This document shows, piece after piece, positions 23,636-35,559 of a stretch of 64,000 bases of DNA; the stretch's first letter is position 1; every line of letters begins with the position of its first letter. The notes below the pieces were generated by a model. It did not search any database. It was not told the DNA's origin and worked only from the letters and a program-made list of their open reading frames with translations. Source of the DNA: Mangifera indica (lineage: Eukaryota > Streptophyta > Magnoliopsida > Sapindales > Anacardiaceae); NCBI RefSeq assembly GCF_011075055.1, contig NC_058137.1, positions 20,135,463 to 20,199,462 of the forward strand, in the 5' to 3' direction. The translations under genes were made by a program, and so were the position numbers.

Positions 23636-25440
23636 TCAGTGCAAGATAGTGATAGTCAGAAGTAGCTGGATCGGAGTGGAGAGCTTAGCAGCAACTATGT
23701 TTGTTGTACTAGTTTCTATGATTTGTTCTTCTTCACCATGCAGTTTTAAAAATTTACTCAGTACTTTGGCTAATCACTTTGTTAAGCATTGGCCATTCGA
23801 ACTCATGAACCTATGGGTCTCTACAGTTTATGAATTGAAGTAATTTATGATATGCTTAAGTTGTTGCATACATTTTTGTTGATAGCCTAACATTTGGTTG
23901 CTGGAAGGGCAGCTTCTCTTCACATAATGAAGCTGTGAAATATATTTTGTTTTGATTACGCTAGACTCCAAAGTAGTGGGTTAGCTGTGTGAACTGGACC
24001 ATAATGTTGTTATTATCTCTCCCCAATCTTTTTCCTGTTGGTGGATTCCTTGCTCCCCAAATATCAACATTATGGAATTTGTATTACACTATTTGGTAGA
24101 TTGGATGGAGATTCCTTGACTCCAGGCAGGAGGCACTCTTGTGGCTTGCCCACCCGGCAGATCCTTGAGTGGCCCAGCCACTGACACTACTTACACCATT
24201 ATGAACTTGGCTTAACTTTTAGTCATCATTTTTCTCAAGACTGGGACCTATTCTCCATTGCAAATTGGACTCAGAATATAAGTAAAATGATAATAGTACT
24301 GGTCGAACTGTTTATTTCATGATGTTTGCCAGTTTACTCATGAATTTTTGTCATCTTAACTTGTTTTTCATTGCTTGTCCGTTCTGCAAAAGCAGTATTA
24401 CAAATAAACCAGACCTGCATAAAAGTTGACAGATAAGCATGCCCATTACTAAATTATTAAAGTGATTGCTCAGACATAAGGTTGAAATGTAAGAATGAAT
24501 TTTACATTTGGGCATTATATGTTTGAAACATGTCGGATACGAAACATGTTTTGCAATTCACGTACTTTTACAAGCATGATATTTAGTGTCATAAAATGGG
24601 CTGCAAGATTTAGTAGAATGAATTGTTGATCTCTCAAAATCTCAATCACAGAGAAGTAGGTGAATATTCTTCCTCTTTTCCAGGAAAGACCAAATTCCAC
24701 AATATATTCTTGCTCTTTTCCAGGAAAGACCAAATTCCACAATATATTCTTGCTCTTTTCTACAACCCACCCCGTCCTTTCTGCATTATGGTAATCAGAG
24801 TTTAGAAAATGAATTTTCTCATAGGAGAAAAATAATGTCCAATTGTAAATTGATGATAGCAATTGTTACGGTTTAACCTGAATGGCCGTTTGATTTATTG
24901 TCTAAACAAATTGTTCCTCCATTCCAAGGTAGGTAGACACAGCACCGAATTGGGCTGGGTCTAGAATGGCCTGTCATGCCTAGGGTCAAATTGTACCTAA
25001 ATTTGTCAATTGGCAAGCCTTGCCAGCTCACTAAGATTGCAAGGTGCGGGCAAACCCAAAACCCCTTAAATCGCGCCTTCATTAACCCTCAACAAATCAG
25101 CCCACAGGTTTTGATCTAAGACCCTTGACAACCTGCACAATGGGCCAACCTACTTCCCTTGACATGTCGATGAGCAGGAAAGTCTCCAATGAATCCCAGC
25201 AATCTAAATTTAGCTTGACAGATTACCAACTTGTTCACCATTACTGATTTAGTGAGCAAGCCGCATATTTCTTAAACATCAAAAGCTTTAAGCAGAAGAA
25301 AAAACTGATTTTAGTACCCAGAAAACTAAGCCAAACTACTTCAAACCAATTTTATAGTGAATACAAAATTCCTTTCTGGACGTTACTTGATTCAGATTAA
25401 GCCCTCCATCTAATCATTTCAACAAACATATATTTAAATT
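23636..25440. other. GRF 3' flank, no further gene
   Basis: AT-rich 3' UTR and downstream sequence. Small frames here (23649-23843, 24515-24862) have no family signature. 24937-25170 contains a few hAT-end-like phrases (TAGACACAGCACC..., GGGCTGGGTC...GGGCCAACC) but no clean termini. Confidence 0.45.
24681..24760. repeat. Two perfect 40-bp tandem copies
   Basis: 24681-24720 and 24721-24760 are identical 40-mers beginning CAGGAAAGACCAAATTCCAC. This is a recent local duplication downstream of GRF. Confidence 0.9.
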
Positions 25441-25799
25441 TTTAATGGCTACTGAAAAGGTGGAGTAAATTCATTGTTGAGATAAACAAAGAATAAAAAT
25501 GATTTCATAATGTAATTTTCGGAAAAAAAAAAAACAAAAAATCTATCCGGCCACAGAATTATTTCTGCTTCCAAGTTGCAACTTCATATTTTCAGTCGTC
25601 CAATTTATGCATTACATTCGGATTCATTGGCAAGAATGATTCGAAGCAATAAAGAAAATATACAGTCTTTACATTTTCTGAAAAATCATTGTTTAATTTA
25701 ATAGCATAAAAAAAACCCAAAGCCATAAGGAAATATAGAACAAAAACAATTGCTATCAAGTTCCATTGCTAAAAATCAAAAGAAAGAAGATCAAAATTT

Positions 25800-25899
25800 G
25801 AAGTGGGAGAGCTCATATTCTATGGGTGTAAAAGAGTCTGTCATGCATATACGCATTCAGAACGAGGAATTATCTTATAATCATCGCAACACCCACTTC
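25800..25899 (-). ncRNA. Possible second structured RNA in same transcript
   Basis: An 8-bp perfect inverted pair (GAAGTGGG at 25892-25899 on the - strand, CCCACTTC at 25800-25807) encloses about 84 nt. These contain GATGATTA (box C-like) and TTCTGAATG (box D-like). The stem is longer than usual and box C is imperfect, so this is only suggestive of a second member of a polycistronic snoRNA unit. Confidence 0.25.
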
Positions 25900-25937
25900 A
25901 TTCATCTTTCAATCTGATCAAAAACAAATTCAATAAT

Positions 25938-26044
25938 GGCTCAGACACGCACAAATGCTGTCATCAAATTAAAATCTATTTGCTTTGGTCCTTATAAAAG
26001 CAAAATCGAATCAGGATCGAGAAATGTAACTTGTCATCATTGCC
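25938..26044 (-). ncRNA. Candidate box C/D snoRNA
   Basis: On the - strand a 107-nt segment has, in order: a short GGC stem, box C ATGATGA (26034-26040), 19 nt, box D' CTGA (26011-26014), a 44-nt spacer, box C' TGATGA (25961-25966), 16 nt, box D CTGA (25941-25944), and GCC closing the stem. Spacings on both guide sides are those of box C/D RNAs, which direct 2'-O-methylation of rRNA or snRNA in the nucleolus. It follows a promoter of the type used by plant snoRNA and ribosomal-protein genes, with no long ORF. I could not assign a target, and two separate short RNAs are also possible. Confidence 0.5.
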
Positions 26045-26144
26045 TCTAAAACCCCAAAACACAACTACAAAATTTTACTAAGAAAGGAGAAAAAAACTAG
26101 AGAGAGGCGGAGAATAAGAAGGGCTCTGTGTCTGCTGCTTCCTT

Positions 26145-26270
26145 GGTTTAAAACCCTAATCACCGTGTAGGGATTATATAGACAGCAAGAGGTGGATGAC
26201 TGAAATGACATGGCTATCCTTTAGTTTTTGGGCTTGGCCCATGATGTTTTTGGGCTTGGCCCATGATGTT
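26145..26270 (-). promoter_or_regulatory. Site II / TATA / telo-box promoter for the - strand RNA unit
   Basis: On the - strand two 22-bp tandem copies (26225-26268) each carry TGGGCC and AGCCCA site II (TCP-type) cores. They are followed by TATA box TATATAA at 26174-26180 and a telo-box AAACCCTAA (on +, 26151-26159) near the expected start. This combination is known from plant ribosomal-protein and snoRNA gene promoters. Confidence 0.65.
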
Positions 26271-27194
26271 TTTGGCAATCCTAGCGGGCTGGCAACTCAA
26301 CATTCTCAAACTCTTGTAATGGCTTCATCTCTTTATCTCCCAAACTTTAGTTCATTAAATTCTTTATTTGTAGGCTTAATCTTTCCCAATCTCTTTCTTC
26401 CAACTGAACGGTGAAATTTTATGTTTGTCTCCAGTAACTCAATGACTAACCGTCATTAACCGGAAGTGGGGGGAGATGAGCCATAATTTCATCAAATGTG
26501 TGGGGAGGTAAGTGATAGTTTCTCATACATGCGGGGCAAATGAAAAATCTAAATCCACAAGGTAGGTCACATAATAACCCCTAGGGGCGTTCGGTCGAAG
26601 ATTTAAAAATTATTTTTAAAAATGATACAACAAATAATATAAAAAAGAATTTGATTATTACTTATATCTTAGCTATTAAAGAAAATATCAAAATAATTTT
26701 AATTTTGTTACTACTACAATAAAAATGCTCTCATTTTTTTATTAATATATCGAGAAACATAAAAAATAATATAAAATAATTATAACAAAAATATTTATAT
26801 AAAATAATTAGTTAATATTCTTTTATTATATTCAACTTAATATAATAACTATTTATATTTACTAATTTTTATTAAATATAGTAATATACAACGTAACAAA
26901 AAACATCATACATAGAATAGCAAAGAACAATCAAGATTTTTTTAATAATATATCAATTTCATTAATCATAAATGAGCTACAAAAATATTTACATACAACT
27001 CACAAAGCTTTACAAAATTGGCAATACTAGTCTATTAGAACTATTACTGTTGGATTCGTGTGCAAACAAACACAAAACTTAATAATTTGCACTGTTGAAT
27101 TGCTTCATCTTCTTTATACTTGTTGACAGAAGGAAACCCATAACAACTTGTACTTGAAAGAGTTTTCTTTGTCGAAGAGAAAGATAAACAATGC

Positions 27195-27725
27195 TTTTAA
27201 AACGGATTAGTAATTGAATCGGTTATCTTATTAATTTATAGTTGAATCGATTTGATTAGTTTAATAAGTTGATTTTATTTAAAAATTTATAAAAAATAAA
27301 ATTAATCAAAATACCCATACCTATAGAGATAAGAACATATAATTTTTAATGAGTAACAATTATTCATTTGATTTCAATTAAACAATTAAAATTAAAAAAA
27401 TCTCAATCTTATGATAAAAAAAATATAATTCTGTAAATTATTACCTATAAAAGACGTTTCAATGGATATCAAATATTTTTTTCTTATTTTTTATTTTATT
27501 TTTGAACTTATTTTTCCTTATAGACTTTTAGAAATTCATCTAATGTAATAAAAAATAACCAAAACTAAAAAATAATTAAAATTTAAAAAAATTCAAAATT
27601 TTGGTTAAATCTAGTTTTTGACCAAATCAATGAAAAAAATTATTTTTTTATATTAATTGAACTAGATTTGGAGTCGATTTTTAGTTCAATCGATTGAACT
27701 GATTGATCTGATTCAATTTTAAAAT
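27195..27725. mobile_element. MITE-like element, TTTTAAAAC family, copy 1
   Basis: About 530 bp with inverted ends. The left is TTTTAAAACGG...TTGAATCGGTTA; the right is AATCGATTGAACTGATTGATCTG...CAATTTTAAAAT. It is AT-rich and has no coding capacity. A shorter relative is at 50136-50430. The target duplication is unresolved. Confidence 0.45.
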
Positions 27726-28346
27726 AGTTGAAGATAAAGAACATCCTCTTGCACAAAAGTCCTCCTTGCAATTTCCTAAAATTCACCATTTAACAAGCCA
27801 CTAATTTATAATTAAAGCTCACTGTTTTATTAAGAAACACCACAGTCCAACAATTTTTTGAACACAACCAACAAGCCAATTCAATATTCTTCACATCCTT
27901 CCTGAAATAAATTATGTAATATTTGGTTTGATTAGAAATACACTGAACCTGTTATTATACATTCATTCATCTGCCATCATAAATGTTATAACACTATCCT
28001 CCTATAAGCATATAACCCCAAGAAATCATCTATTTTTCAACAACTTGACAAATTCCAAAGTAAAAAGGAACCACAACAATATCAAACCACTCCATGAGCA
28101 TATAATTCTCTTATACAAAAGGGTAAATTTATCATTTTAATATAAACTAAAAATAATAATAATAATTAAACTATTTTTTGTGATTAAACCAATTATATCG
28201 AATATGACAAACTTTAAATTCAATGAATGACTTCACAACTATTAAATTAAGTAAGTCAAAAGTTTGATTTTAATGTATTATCAAAAAAAATTTAAATTCA
28301 TATTTTTTTATGCATAAAATCTTTTCTTTTACCGTTTAAGTTATCT

Positions 28347-28354
28347 GCGAAGGA
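28347..28354. repeat. 8-bp TSD GCGAAGGA, left of hAT MITE
   Basis: Identical to 28730-28737. An 8-bp duplication is diagnostic of hAT insertion. Confidence 0.85.
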
Positions 28355-28729
28355 TAGGGTTGGATTCGAGCCGAGCCAGCTCGGGCTCGAGCTCGGCTCG
28401 GCTCGGTTCGAGCCCGAAATGAGCCGGGCTCAGCTCGGCTCGATCGAGCTCGAGCCGAGCTCGAGCTGGCTCGGTATATTTTTTTTAAAATTTTTTTATA
28501 CAAAACGGCGTCGTTTTGATTTTTATATATATACAAAACGGTGTCGTTTTGATATAAAAAACGAGCCGAGCCGAGCCGTTACCGAGCCGAACTGAAAACG
28601 AGCCGAACTCGAGCCGAGCCGAATTCGGCTCGAGTCGAGCTCGAGCCGAACTCGAGCCGGCCCTCAAAAAGTCGAGCCGAGCCCGAGCTGGCTGCGAGCC
28701 GAGCTCGGCTCGGCTCGAATCCAGCCCTA
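28355..28729. mobile_element. hAT MITE made of GAGCTCGAGCC repeats
   Basis: A 375-bp element with terminal inverted repeats TAGGGYTGGATTCGAGCCGA and a perfect 8-bp duplication. Both arms are arrays of CGAGCCGAGCTCGGCTCG-type palindromic phrases; the AT-rich middle carries two AAAACGGYGTCGTTTTG boxes. It is strikingly GC-rich against its surroundings and can fold into a long hairpin. The open frames across it (28336-28667) are repeat artefacts. Diverged relatives lie at 39831-40237 and 53805-54283. Confidence 0.88.
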
Positions 28730-28799
28730 GCGAAGGAGTCTATTTACAATATTTACATATTATTATTTTCTCATTTTTAAAATATTATCTCTTCATCTT

Positions 28800-29170
28800 C
28801 TACCACTCATTTATTTTCAATAAATGCCAATATCATTTTTCTTTCTCCTCCTCATTTCCATTGCCTATTCTTCTTCTTGTTCCACTCCTTTATTTTCAAT
28901 AAATGTCTTCTTCTCCTACTAATGTGTTTCCAATGAATATCAATAAATCTCTCTTATTCTCTTCTTTCCATTCCCTTTTCTTCTCCCACTATTTTATTTC
29001 CAATAAATGTCAATGTATTTCTCCCTTTCTCTTCTTTTTTCTCCCACTTATTTCCTATGCATTACCATATCTTCCCTTTTATTCTCTTACTTATTTCTTT
29101 TTAATAAATGCCAATATATCTCTTCATCTTCTTACTCTCGCTCCTTTTTTAACTCATGTAAATCTAGGGT
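28800..29170. repeat. Degenerate tandem repeat with AATAAATGYCAAT motif
   Basis: Five to six imperfect units of roughly 50-75 bp, each with CACTNNTTTATTTYCAATAAATGYC followed by a CT-rich tract. Recognisable units start near 28804, 28883, 28918, 28986, 29046 and 29090. Confidence 0.6.
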
Positions 29171-29199
29171 AATTAAAAGATTTTCTTAGAAAATTGAAA

Positions 29200-31990
29200 A
29201 ATGAAAGAGTGATAAAAGGAGAATAATAATTGTTAGTGTTGGTGGTAAAGATGACTATAGGAAAAAGATGAGTGATAGTTGATGGTGAAGATGAGAGAAA
29301 CAGAAAACGATTGATTGCGGTCAATAGTGAAGAACAAAGATGACAAAAGGAAAAGGAACTAAAAAAGAAAACATAAAGAATTTCTTTAGAAAAATAAAAA
29401 TAATAAATTATAATTTATGGAGGATAAATTAGTAAATCAAATAATATTGGAAGATAGATTGGCCAATTAAATTTCCATACTTGATTGTGGCCTTTTTATA
29501 ATTTTAATAAAAATTAAAAACACATTGATAATTAAAATTTTTATTAAATATAATAAATTTGTACCATTATATTAACAAAATGAAATTTATTAGTATAAAT
29601 GAATAATAAATAAAAAAATTAGATTTTTTAAATTTAAAAAAAGTAAGAATTTATATTTGTAGCTTTACCGTGCCTTTGGACGGGAAAAAAGTGATTTGGC
29701 CTATTGTTAGCGAAGAGAATATTGTGACCACATCTATATATCATAGTAAAAGTATAATAATTGTCCAAACTTTAGAACCGTCTAAATTGAAAAATAACAT
29801 AATCATGGCTGGCGGCTAAAGAAACCAAAATTGCACGTGGTTAGAAGAGAGAAGAGAAGGATCTAACTTCTTTCGTGGCAGGAACCCACAGCATAATGAG
29901 GCTTTAAAAACGAGAGAGCTGGAAACATTTACACCCACAAATATTTATTTATGTGTAATGATTTAATTTGTCTTTTTGAATTAGATTATCGTTAACGGTA
30001 GAAGATGCGCCACTTGGTCTCCATTTTTTTGGGTATTCGATATATTCTGGAAAGCCTCATAACTTATTAGAGAATATCGTTATAGTAAAGCAAGTTTATG
30101 ATAAGAAACTGAGAACATGGCTTTATGAAGGTGATTTGATATCGATACCCACCACCAGTGCAAGTCTGTCAGCTGCCGACCTTTTGAATATTTCGCTTAA
30201 TTTAGCTTTTTTGTGCCATACATGGCTTACATATGTATGACCTGCGGTCAACAACCGTACCAATGCAATCGGTGCAAATTGCTAAAGCGTTTTGCTTCTT
30301 CAACTCTTGCCACAAGAAACAAAAGAATGGGGAACTTGTGTTGTGTATTCCTTCCTTCCTTCCTTCCCAACACAGAAAGCACGGGAAAGGTCTGCCATAT
30401 TATGCTATCAAAATGTCAATACATGAAGGCAAATGATGTCGTTAACATTGAACCTTGGATCGTGGATCACTTTTAGATGTTTCGATTAGATGCATAAATT
30501 CGTATGTAATTAGTCGTATTCTTTTCTTGTGAAGTCATGCATGACATGACATGACATTAATTTGATAACTTAAAGGAGTGAGATAACTCTAGAACTATCA
30601 TCCACTTTCAATAAAAATTAGTACATCTCATTGTCTATTTTCGTGTGGAATAATCGGAATGAAGCCTCCGGAGTTTTCATTCTCCCTTTTTCAGTTCTGA
30701 AAAATAATTATTTTTTCTTAATTAAGTTTTTTTTTCTCCCTTTTTCAGCAACTATTTTATCTCTAACAACCTCTTTTTTTCTCTCTCTGATCATTAGCTA
30801 ACTCTCTCTCATCATCAACCGTGAGTTAAGAAATGGACTAAATCTTGGGTGGGAATAAATCTTTAATTCAAATCCGAGAAGATAGATGATAACATTTAAG
30901 AAATGGGATATAACTGAAAAAATGAAGATCATTATATTTATACCTACGACCGAAGATTTCAGCCAAATTTTTTATCAAAGTAATATGCGGGGAATATCCA
31001 TTGCTTTATGTATTTTTGTAGAAAAATTTCTTCCTACTTTCAAATCGCAATAACTTACCTAAAACAAACCACAAAGGCTTTAGAATTAAATATAGCACAG
31101 CGTATATTTCCTCCTTATTAAACCCTAACTTTCAATTAAGTGTCGTAAAAATGTGGTGACGGTTGCCTCTTTTCAATTTTATATTTGCTACTTGGATTTC
31201 GTTCTTAATCAAAATTTGTGCCCCCCCATTTCTCTCCTTTTTTAAGGATGATGTCACTAATCACTTATTATTATACACCTAAAAGCTCTGATTGCCTCTG
31301 CATTTTCTGATTAATTAAGTAAAAAAATAGAGGATTAGTGAGAGGGAGGGCTATACTTTTTTGATTGATTAGAAATAAAGCAAGAAATCATTCGCTACTT
31401 GTGATAGACTCCTAACCATGTCCTTATTTTATTACAATTTTGCCCTTCCATGACAACTATCAACCCATGATTGATCGTTTGCTTTTATAAAAGAGAAGTG
31501 GAATCGCCAACCTTAAATTATTAAATTAACCTGTCTTTTTACGGTCTCAAATGACGCAATTATCCTTGAATAATGGCTTTGTTAATGATATTTAATATGA
31601 ATGAAGGGTATTTAAGACTTTGCAAGTCCTCCAAGCTGGGAGTTTTACATTATTTATATCCCTTGACTCATTATTAAATTTAAACACGGCAATGATTTGA
31701 TATTTTTAAATATTGGCATCATTTCCCTGGAATTTTCAGTGGCTTGCCGACTGGAGCAACAAAAACAAAACACTGGCTAATTAATTTTTTACACTGTAAT
31801 AATAACAATGATAACAACAAAAGCCGCGGTTGCCCAAAAATGACCGAAAACCCCACCACTTATATATCTTAACTTGAACAGCTAATTTTAGTTACATAAT
31901 AAACGAGAGAAATTGAGACGACTCTTTGTTCTTGTTTTACAGTTTAGTGGAATCTTTATTATAGTTAAATTTATGTGATTATTGACGGGG
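29200..31990. other. Intergenic, no recognised gene
   Basis: There is no supported gene. A + frame at 30213-30476 (87 codons, Cys-containing) has no recognisable domain and includes a TTCC microsatellite, so I left it out. At 30842-30865 a lone phrase, CTTGGGTGGGAATAAATCTTT, matches the right end of the MULE-type family at 41253 and 42311. Confidence 0.4.
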
Positions 31991-31994
31991 TTTG

Positions 31995-32528
31995 TTAACT
32001 TGTGACGTTACTGCATGCCCATGCAGACGTAAACTGTTGGAGTTGCCGGAACATCAACAATTCACGCAATTCCGACAGTTTACGTCGGAGCAAGCTGTGC
32101 TCGGATCGGAGCCGATCATTGTCTGTTCTTACAAGTTGCCAGTGAAACAAAACAAACTGCAACCGGTTTGTTAGTTCTCGGTTCTCCATCTTTAGGCGGT
32201 TCAGCTGGCTCCTTAGGTTTTCTAAATGCCTCTGTTTCCGCATGCGTGACCTTCTCGCTGACTCCCGGTTCGATAACATGCGTCTTTGCTTCCGCTCATC
32301 GATAACTGACGCCGGAGGTTTCGTTTCATCGCAACCGGAGTTTGAGTTGGTTTGTTTCTGGTTCATTTCATCCGAACCGGAACTCGAAACCACTGGTTTT
32401 GGGGGAGCTGACTGGGTTACGGCTGAAAATAGGTCACCGTCCCATGGGATGAACCGATTTTCAAAGTTTGAAAAAGGGTTTCCGATCGCCGGATCCGATG
32501 GGGATATCGCCGGAATAGCGGACAACAT
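31995..32528 (-). CDS. Group S-like basic leucine zipper (bZIP) transcription factor
   Basis: An intronless 177-residue protein, the size and structure usual for plant group S bZIPs, which bind ACGT-core elements as dimers in the nucleus. The basic region (about 78-100, with RRMLSNRESARRSRMRKQRH) has the invariant N87-x7-R95. The zipper starts exactly nine residues on, at L105. It runs L105-L112-L119-V126-V133-L140-L147-L154 in heptads, with a hydrophobic FVLFHW insert around 125-130. The N-terminus is Ser/Pro-rich. An AT-rich CATAAATATG lies about 80 bp upstream on the - strand. It resembles Arabidopsis bZIP4-type proteins, but I would not fix the orthologue from memory. I saw no sucrose-control uORF. 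Confidence 0.93.
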   Translation of the reverse strand: MLSAIPAISPSDPAIGNPFSNFENRFIPWDGDLFSAVTQSAPPKPVVSSSGSDEMNQKQTNSNSGCDETKPPASVIDERKQRRMLSNRESARRSRMRKQRHLENLRSQLNRLKMENRELTNRLQFVLFHWQLVRTDNDRLRSEHSLLRRKLSELRELLMFRQLQQFTSAWACSNVTS

Positions 32529-32847
32529 GACTCAGAATTTTCTTTAAGTGAGTAGAGGAAGGAAGGAGAGAGAAAGGGAAGAACTGCAGTGTGGGGGGCT
32601 CATATTTATGGACGAAATGCTGAGCCCACATGACGTATGTAGAATACGACTTTATACGTATTTTGATTTGAAACCGTATTCGTCTTTATCCGCAGTATGC
32701 TCAGGTGTGTTAACTTTTGAGTCAGGTGGCACTATGGTAGGGCTCAAGTGTTGAGTTACTTTTTAAAGCGACATACACTAATGGGGTCCGTTTAAAGATC
32801 CGTTTCTAGCTTAGTCATGAAGAAACAAAATAAACGGGCCTACAATG

Positions 32848-32857
32848 GACACGTGTC
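32848..32857. promoter_or_regulatory. Palindromic G-box/ABRE upstream of bZIP
   Basis: GACACGTGTC, a perfect 10-bp palindrome with an ACGT core, lies about 320 bp upstream of the bZIP ATG. A W-box-like TTGACT follows it and TGACGTGG lies near 32905. Such elements are bound by bZIPs, so auto-regulation or ABA/stress input is conceivable but unproven. Confidence 0.5.
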
Positions 32858-32949
32858 GTTGACTGATTAAGCCGGCGTGTGAGGAGCCAATGGTTTCGAG
32901 AGCTGATGACGTGGAGAAAAAGTAAGAAGGTCGGCTCTGCTTTTGTGAG

Positions 32950-35550
32950 CCGATGGGCAGATTAAGCCGTTGGATATTATAAACAATTTTCCTTTAGTTT
33001 TTTGGTCAGAAAATGAAAGTGACGGCGATGTTGTAATGGATAAGTATTTTTTAAGCCACGGCGGGCATGCTGAATGCCCACTCCATCAATAATTGTCACA
33101 AAACAATTAAAATTCCATATTTTAATTCGGAATAAAGTTTATAAAGTAAAGCATCAAATCTCAATTTATAAGCAAGATAAGTTGGAATATTCTTTTTCTA
33201 AGGACATAAAACTATCAAAATCTCTTCATTTAAGTAAATATTCTTTTTATTTGATTAACTGTGGAAGTTAGATAATTTATAAATAACAAAGATGTAATAT
33301 TCTTTAAAGAGATTGATCATTTAGAGAGGCACGAGGCCGGCAAACACCTATATATTGGCAAAAGGATACTTGAGTTTTCCTCTATAATTAATATATTTTT
33401 TATAAACTATCTGTGTAACTTTTTCTTAGTCATTGAGGAATAGGTATAATAATATATATTATCAAATTGAGGTCCTTTCCTTGCATGTTTGATCCATGCA
33501 AGCTCATTATAAAACCCATTAAATATGTTTAATTAGGAAATTATTTTTGTGAAGTTGTGATTATGATAAAGCTGCAACGACCATTTAACTCCCATAATTG
33601 TGTATGTTAAGCCATTGGCTGAGATTTCGCAGCTGGCTAAAAGCTGTGAATCGCTCACTCTTGTTCATTACAAAAATTAAAAGATCGGGCAGGCTCCATG
33701 TGAAAGATCCCCACTTTATAAAGACGGTGCTGCCTATTCTTTAAGGGGACACGTAAAAGAAAGTTGAACCATTTAAACTTTGGTGGAAAAAAAAGAGAGA
33801 TATCTGAAACTTCTAAACTAGGTAATTTTGCTTGAGAATGGGTTGCTTGAAATGAATATATATAGTAAAGATGTGTAATGTGATCTTTCGTTAACCACTT
33901 GTTTACACAATTTAAATTTTTTACAAAAAGACCTGTGATAAGAGTAATAAGAATTGGTTAATCAATCCTAATACCTACCATGACGAGAGAGAAGTGAAAT
34001 ATAAAGAAAATAAGATATAAAATTTTTTTAACATAGTTCAATTCGATGGTTGAAAACTTAGGATTATGTTTGTGTTATTAATTATCGTAGATATAATGAT
34101 ATGTCCCTTGAGAAAGACTTGATTTTGGACAAAGATTCAAAAAAGGATAATTGAACTTCTATAAAAACCATCTATCTTGGAACAATTATTATGCGTGAGA
34201 TCTATAATGTAATGATAAACTAAACTCCACATTTCTTTCTATCCTTTTGTGTCCATTTTTTCCCTATATTAGTCTTTCATATATATAGGATGAATAAGAG
34301 TTACATTCAAATAATTAAATTTGAGTATTTCTAATTGAAATACGGTTTTTAAGATATATTTCTATTCTAACTGAACTAAAAAAAAATAATTATATTAATG
34401 ATATGATCTCAATTTGGTAAAAAAATGATAACTTTCTCATGTCAATAATAAGGTGAATAGGAAAAAGATCTTGAAAATGCTAGGAAGAAGAACTTCTTTG
34501 TGATGTTCTTGCTATCTCTAAAAGTTGTAATATGATAAGAGTTACTTTAAAAAACAAAAAGATTTATGGTCCTAATTCAATGGAAAGCTTTGTGTGACCT
34601 TGACATGAATTGTTGTTACAATATTTTTCATCAAAATGGGACATGTTCCTATCACTCGCCCCATTAATTAACAGGAGGTTTTGATTCATTTCAGTCTATT
34701 TGATTTACTGCCCACGTTAATGCATTGATTTCTTCTCAATCATGTCCATTTCTTATCTAATAATCTTTATTTCTACATCAATTCTGATCACTAGAGGTGG
34801 TAGTGGCCTAAGCTTGATATATGACCCATTAATTAGTGAATCGTACCAAAATCTATAAATAAATGGGAAATTAATTAAAATAGGGGAATAATTTGTTGTC
34901 TATACCAATTTAGGTCAAAAAAAATTTGAGTTATACTCAAGCAAAACCTATAATTTGTATCAAAAATACCTTTCCATTATATTACCTTCTCCTTCACCAT
35001 TTTTCTTTCAACACAAACGACAATCACACTTAAATAAGACAACATTACTTAATCAACAAGATCGTTATAGTCCATGTAAGCATTTTGACTCAAATGTATA
35101 TTAAACAAAAACTTTCATTTGTTTGTGTTAGTATTGTTAGTTTCAAGCATTTGAGAATAAAGATAACAACGTTGATTTTTGAAAGAATGTGATGCTTCTT
35201 TTTGTTTTTTGGAACTTTAAACAATTACATAACTTGAATACAAGCAATATATGTTTTTTTTTCAACGAAGAACAATTATTGGTGTCTAGATCGAAGGAAA
35301 ACCAAAACTGCAATTTTCTTGAAAAATGCTATGCGCATATACTTGTGCATGTTTGTGTATTTACCTGAGTGCGTTTGTGTGCTTCCATGTGTGTGTGCGT
35401 GACAATTTACATTTGTGCACTTTGGACTATAATAAAATTTTTTAAAATGTTCTCGGATATGGTGGGCAATGGGTTGTTGGTGTTGATAACACTTTGAAAT
35501 ATATTGGTGGGGTTCAAATATTGGTATCAATGGACACAAAGATAAATTAT
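32950..35550. other. Intergenic, no recognised gene
   Basis: AT-rich sequence without supported genes. A TG-rich tract sits at 35340-35400. Small frames (33074-33271, 35276-35539) have no signature. Confidence 0.4.
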
Positions 35551-35559
35551 AATAAATTC

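Noticed and set aside
24937..25170. Possible hAT remnant with TAGACACAGCACC and GGGCCAACC phrases.
   Set aside because: No convincing paired termini and no target duplication.
28336..28667. Ser/Arg/Ala-rich - strand frames.
   Set aside because: Translation of the palindromic GAGCCGAGCTCG arrays of a hAT MITE.
30213..30476. 87-codon frame with several Cys residues.
   Set aside because: No recognisable zinc-binding pattern or family, contains a TTCC microsatellite, and an overlapping frame is equally open.
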